A stretch of 64,000 nucleotides of DNA from Levilactobacillus yonginensis. GTDB lineage: Bacteria > Bacillota > Bacilli > Lactobacillales > Lactobacillaceae. Both the position numbers and the translations under genes were made by a program. The DNA lies in NCBI RefSeq assembly GCF_964065165.1, contig NZ_OZ061549.1, positions 2,294,001 to 2,358,000 on the forward strand. Direction: 5' to 3'. The number at the start of each line of letters is the position of its first letter. Positions within the stretch are counted from its first letter, which is position 1. Under the pieces are notes generated by a model, which searched no databases, was not told where the DNA came from, and saw only the letters and a program-made list of their open reading frames with translations. Shown piece by piece: positions 60,485 through 64,000 of the stretch.

Positions 60485-60860
60485 GGGCGCCCTCCTTTTG
60501 GCAACAGTATAGCATAGACAATGAAGGGACAAATAGTTTAAAGCCGCGGAGTTTCGTATTGCTTTGGGTGGTCATCGCGCGTACGTGAATTGTCGGGGCC
60601 GTGAATGATGGTTGGGTGACCTGAAAAACGACGAAAAATTTTTTTGAAAGGCTCAATCGCGTCACCTATTTAATTGTGTTTGAAGCGAGTTGTTTACTAC
60701 CCAGTTAGACTTGTGGTTCGATTAGGGGTGGGGAGGGAGGTCAAAAGTTTTACGTGGTTTATCCAATTACAATTAACTGCTGAGAAGGAAAAGTTGCGTG
60801 TTCGCCATGCAATATGTTACATAGTCGGTTCCGTCCAAAAGTCTAGGGACAGTTCAATTT
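60485..60860. other. Intergenic stretch upstream of nrdJ
   Basis: No supported gene; a rightward open frame at 60674-60886 lacks a ribosome site and runs into the NrdR-like boxes. No cobalamin riboswitch motif was recognised. Confidence 0.5.
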
Positions 60861-60908
60861 TTCTATATGTTGTATTTTTAAACTAAATATTCTACCATAT
60901 CTAGTATA
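60861..60908 (+). promoter_or_regulatory. Two NrdR-like boxes upstream of nrdJ
   Basis: TTCTATATGTTGTATT (60861-60876) and TACCATATCTAGTATA (60893-60908) both resemble the NrdR box acaCwATATwTwGtgt. They start exactly 32 bases apart, about three helical turns, which is the usual spacing for tandem NrdR sites before ribonucleotide reductase genes. Confidence 0.65.
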
Positions 60909-60926
60909 CGGTTGAGACGGGAGTGA

Positions 60927-63185
60927 ATGAGTTTGATGAATACAGCAACGGCGCCAATGGTCACGCTATCGGCGGATTTCATAAAAAAAACACAGGACGA
61001 GGTGACCCCACATTGGGGTGAATTAGGTTGGGTCACTTACAAAAGAACCTACGCACGGTGGTTACCTGATCAGCAACGGACTGAGGAGTGGCCCGAGACG
61101 GTTAAACGCGTGGTTGAGGGCAATATCAACCTCGACCCACGGTTACAGGCAGATTCAGTGACTGATCAGGTGGTTGCAGACTTAACGCAAGAGGCTCAGA
61201 ACCTCTACCGGTTAGTCTACGGATTGGCAGCGACACCATCCGGTCGGAATTTATGGATTTCGGGAACGGACTATCAACACCGTAACGGTGATGCCCTCAA
61301 TAACTGCTGGTTTATTGCCGTGCGACCACAACCATATGGTGACAGTCATCTGGTTCCGAACTACTTGGAACAGGACCAGCTAGCGGTTTCCATGCCTTTC
61401 TCTTTTATGTTTGATCAACTTATGAAGGGTGGAGGGGTTGGCTTTTCCGTAACCCCCAACAATGTGAGTCAAATGCCCCGGGTGGACCGACAGATTGACT
61501 TAACCATTGTGATCGATTCCCAGAGTGCTTCCTATGACGCCTCAGTGGCGCTAGGAGCCACTGACCGGACTGACTGGATGCAACGCCATTCATTAGCGAA
61601 GACGCGTTACTATCGGCTCCCAGATACTCGTGAGGGCTGGGTGTTGGCCAACGCCAACATGATTGACGCTCATTTTAATGCCAGCAATTCGGAGGGGCAA
61701 ACGCAGGTCGTCTTAGATATCAGTGATATTCGTCCTAAGGATGCGCCAATCCACGGTTTTGGTGGGACGGCGTCCGGGCCAATGCCACTAGTGGAGATGC
61801 TCTTTGATATCAACCAGATTTTAAATGATGCCGCTGGCCGGAAGCTGACTGCGGTCGATTGTACGGACATGGGAAACTTAATCGGGAAAACGGTCGTTGC
61901 CGGCAACGTTCGGCGGTCCGCTGAACTGGCCTTAGGTGGCGCTGAGGACGATGATTTCATTACCATGAAACAAGACAAGGATAAGTTATACCATCACCGG
62001 TGGGCGTCTAATAATAGTGTGGCAGTGGACAGTCAGTTTGCCGACTATCAGCCAATTGCAGATTCCATTCAGCATAACGGGGAACCCGGGATTGTGAACC
62101 TCGGACTGTCACGTGACTATGGTCGACTGATTGATGGCCGGCAACCTGGGATCGATGGCGAAGTTGAGGGCACCAATCCCTGTGGTGAAATCTCCCTGAG
62201 CAACGGTGAACCTTGCAACCTATTTGAAGTCTTTCCCAGTGTGGCCGAGGAACAGGGGTGGCAATTAGAAGATGCTTTTGAATTAGGAGCTCGTTACACG
62301 AAACGGGTAACCTTTAGTCATTATGACTGGGAGGTTTCCCGGAAAGCTATTCACAAGAATCGGCGAATTGGGGTCTCCATGTCCGGAATTCAGGATTGGA
62401 TTTTAAAGACGTTCAGGCAACGCGTCGTGACCGGGTTTGAAGCCAAACAAGATGCTGAAACCGGTCGGACGTTCATGCAGCCCATCTATAATCAAGCGGC
62501 AGTCAAACGATTCAATGACCTCTACGCGGCAGTTGTACAAGCAGATAAGACTTATTCCGAGACGCTGGGATGCCAGCCTTCAATTAAGCATACGACGGTC
62601 AAACCCTCTGGAACGGTAGCCAAGTTGGCGGGCGTGTCAGAAGGAATGCATTTCCATTATTCTCGTTACCTGATTCAACGGATTCGGTTCCAGGATAGTG
62701 ATCCGTTGTTGCCCGCTTTGAGAGCCTGTGGTTATAAAGTTGAACCAGATGTTTATAGTCAAAATACCATGTGTGTGGAATTTCCAGTCAAGGCGGCGCA
62801 TGCAGACAAATCAGCGTTTGCTTCTGCTGGTGAGGTCTCCATGGCGGAACAATTTGCAACGCAGGCATTTCTCCAGACCTACTGGTCCGACAACGCAGTT
62901 AGCTGTACCGTGACGTTCCAACCTAAAGAAGGCGCAGAAATCAGTCGGCTACTGCTACAGTACCGGCAAACAATTAAGTCGACGTCACTGTTACCTTACA
63001 GTGGGGCAGACTTTGATCAGGCACCTAAAGAACCCATTGATGAAGCAACTTATCACCAAAAGCGGGCCGAGATTTCAGCGGACGTGGCGGTTAAGTTTGC
63101 TGAAATGATGGGACATCATGATCAAAAAGATGTTGAATTGGTGGATCAATCTGATTGCGCCAGTGGCGCTTGCCCAATTCGGTAG
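60927..63185 (+). CDS. nrdJ: Adenosylcobalamin-dependent ribonucleoside-triphosphate reductase (class II)
   Basis: Monomeric class II reductase of the L. leichmannii type, 752 residues. Makes dNTPs from NTPs with AdoCbl. LNNCWFIAVRPQ and GTNPCGEISLSNGEPCN hold the active-site cysteines (thiyl radical Cys in NPCGE). The C-terminal shuttle pair lies in DCASGACPIR. GGGAG precedes ATG 60927, with ATG 60936 as alternative. The PduO-type adenosyltransferase gene follows after about 45 bases. Confidence 0.96.
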   Translation: MSLMNTATAPMVTLSADFIKKTQDEVTPHWGELGWVTYKRTYARWLPDQQRTEEWPETVKRVVEGNINLDPRLQADSVTDQVVADLTQEAQNLYRLVYGLAATPSGRNLWISGTDYQHRNGDALNNCWFIAVRPQPYGDSHLVPNYLEQDQLAVSMPFSFMFDQLMKGGGVGFSVTPNNVSQMPRVDRQIDLTIVIDSQSASYDASVALGATDRTDWMQRHSLAKTRYYRLPDTREGWVLANANMIDAHFNASNSEGQTQVVLDISDIRPKDAPIHGFGGTASGPMPLVEMLFDINQILNDAAGRKLTAVDCTDMGNLIGKTVVAGNVRRSAELALGGAEDDDFITMKQDKDKLYHHRWASNNSVAVDSQFADYQPIADSIQHNGEPGIVNLGLSRDYGRLIDGRQPGIDGEVEGTNPCGEISLSNGEPCNLFEVFPSVAEEQGWQLEDAFELGARYTKRVTFSHYDWEVSRKAIHKNRRIGVSMSGIQDWILKTFRQRVVTGFEAKQDAETGRTFMQPIYNQAAVKRFNDLYAAVVQADKTYSETLGCQPSIKHTTVKPSGTVAKLAGVSEGMHFHYSRYLIQRIRFQDSDPLLPALRACGYKVEPDVYSQNTMCVEFPVKAAHADKSAFASAGEVSMAEQFATQAFLQTYWSDNAVSCTVTFQPKEGAEISRLLLQYRQTIKSTSLLPYSGADFDQAPKEPIDEATYHQKRAEISADVAVKFAEMMGHHDQKDVELVDQSDCASGACPIR

Positions 63186-63230
63186 ACAAGTGAAACAGGT
63201 GACTTGAGGACGTAGATTGAGGTGCAGAAC

Positions 63231-63767
63231 GTGAAGATTTATACGCGTGTAGGTGATCAAGGATTGACGAAACAAGTCAGTGGCCGAATGGTACCAAAGA
63301 CGGACGCTCAAATTGTGATGCTTGGCGATATCGATGAACTACAGTCATATTTGGGCGTGGTTATTGCTAGTCTGGGCAATGCTCACATAACGCTTGTGGC
63401 CGAACTAATGACAATTCAACGTCGACTATACACGCTAGAAGCGGACGTGAGTATTCAACGGCATGCGAAAATGACGGCTGCAGATACGACTAATTTGGAG
63501 GAACGCATCGACTGGTACGTGGACCGCGTCCCGGAACTGAAGGGGTTCATTTTACCAGGCGGTTCGCAAGCCGGTGCTCAGCTACAGGTGGCACGCACCG
63601 TTGCGCGTCGAGCAGAGCGATCCGCAGTGGCGTTGCATCGCCAACAACCGCTGGCGGCGCCTATTCTGACATACTTGAACCGGCTGTCAGATTATCTATT
63701 TGTCCTGGCGCGCTATGTGAACGTCCGGGATGGCTATCAGGAACAACCAAGCAAGTTGGATGAGTGA
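63231..63767 (+). CDS. Cob(I)alamin adenosyltransferase, PduO type
   Basis: 178 residues. KIYTRVGDQGLTKQVSG (ATP loop), DIDELQSYLG and the C-terminal ARTVARRAERSAVAL and LNRLSDYLFVLARYVN are typical. Start placed at GTG 63231 (GAGG 8 bases upstream), where the family N-terminus begins; GTG 63222 is too close to that site. It converts cob(I)alamin to adenosylcobalamin, the cofactor of the reductase encoded just upstream, so the pair is functionally linked. Confidence 0.94.
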   Translation: MKIYTRVGDQGLTKQVSGRMVPKTDAQIVMLGDIDELQSYLGVVIASLGNAHITLVAELMTIQRRLYTLEADVSIQRHAKMTAADTTNLEERIDWYVDRVPELKGFILPGGSQAGAQLQVARTVARRAERSAVALHRQQPLAAPILTYLNRLSDYLFVLARYVNVRDGYQEQPSKLDE

Positions 63768-63956
63768 GTCGGCGGTAGGCCTCAGCTAGATTAGGTGAGT
63801 TGTGCAGGGTGGATTTAGCACCGTCCAGATTGTTTGGGGATTAATGAGTCTGGTATTTGTTGGTCATATGGCTATACAGTACAGCGGATGCTAACTAGTT
63901 AGACAGATTGCCTTTCTAGGCGCTATGACCCTTAAACTATTTGTGATTAATTACGT

Positions 63957-63996
63957 AAAAAAAGGGTCTGGGACAAAAGTCCCAGACCCTTTTTGC
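63957..63996. terminator. Terminator at the window edge (repeat family hairpin, copy 4)
   Basis: AAAAAAAGGGTCTGGGAC and GTCCCAGACCCTTTTT flank AAAA. Same hairpin core as the terminator-bearing repeat family (GGGAC/GTCCC). A/T runs on both sides allow bidirectional use. The 190 bases before it contain no gene. Confidence 0.85.
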
Positions 63997-64000
63997 ACTC

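Noticed and set aside
60674-60886. 70-codon rightward frame upstream of nrdJ
   Set aside because: No ribosome site, unusual composition, and it overlaps the first NrdR-like box.
60600-60926. Cobalamin riboswitch before nrdJ
   Set aside because: No B12-box-like GCCACTG or related core was found; NrdR-like boxes explain the conserved-looking sequence better.

Overview
The window looks like chromosomal DNA of a low-to-mid GC Gram-positive of the family Lactobacillaceae, most likely a heterofermentative Levilactobacillus/L. brevis relative. The genus is inferred from gene content, not shown. Supporting features are a Lactobacillus-type monomeric B12-dependent ribonucleotide reductase, class II (Firmicutes) galT, GGAGG-type ribosome sites with frequent GTG/TTG starts, cre-like CcpA boxes and a methionine T-box. 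There is no prophage, insertion sequence, CRISPR array, rRNA or plasmid gene. One tRNA is present, tRNA-Arg(TCT).

Layout. 1-1.2 kb: the 5' part of a secreted GH25 muramidase and a secreted matrixin-like zinc protease, both leftward. 1.5-6.3 kb: a tag-sbcD-sbcC DNA repair operon. 6.8-10.6 kb: Ntn amidohydrolase, acetyltransferase, GH3 beta-glucosidase. 10.7-16.7 kb: a sulfur amino acid and peptide uptake block. It holds a cysteine-rich leader peptide with a terminator ahead of a peptide-binding lipoprotein, a degenerate Tag paralogue, then a Met T-box ahead of metQ-metN-metP. 17-23.3 kb: DMT transporter, histidine phosphatase, a lipoylation pair (GcvH-like protein and lipoate ligase, divergent), and a second peptide-binding lipoprotein. 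23.5-33.3 kb: mutY without its iron-sulfur cysteines, small hydrolase, csp, cytochrome b5-like protein, tRNA-Arg, several small membrane proteins, quinone oxidoreductase, thiD/pdxK, cytosine deaminase, RNase HI, VOC protein. 33.6-45.8 kb: acetyltransferase, BCCT transporter with an apparent ATT start, UspA, a beta-PGM-like HAD protein lacking the second motif-I Asp, mpg, an Rgg-like regulator, menG, map, MFS drug exporter and a divergent PEPCK/HprK-like P-loop protein. 46-48.9 kb: a leftward acyl-CoA dehydrogenase-etfB-etfA operon. 49.1-59.7 kb: a galactose block (galM-pgm, two tandem small unknown proteins, a GPH sugar symporter, galK, galE, galT, galR). 60-64 kb: MarR regulator, nrdJ behind two NrdR-like boxes, and the PduO-type adenosyltransferase that supplies its cofactor.

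How it fits together. Galactose enters through the GPH symporter, is epimerised (GalM), phosphorylated (GalK), exchanged through UDP sugars (GalT/GalE) and passed to glucose-6-P by phosphoglucomutase. Shared TAGTAAAA/TTTTACTA half-sites and cre-like boxes upstream of galM and galK suggest joint control by GalR and CcpA. The oppA-met region appears controlled by sulfur amino acid supply through two different attenuation devices. Base-excision repair is unusually dense: two Tag-family proteins, one MPG/AAG and MutY, plus SbcCD.

The best candidates for undescribed biology are the Cys-codon leader/attenuator at 10.78-10.96 kb, the tandem 81/82-residue proteins inside the gal cluster, the PEPCK/HprK-like protein at 44.1 kb, the Tag-like protein without catalytic Glu or zinc ligands, and two families of short intergenic repeats. 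All calls come from reading the sequence; no database search was run.
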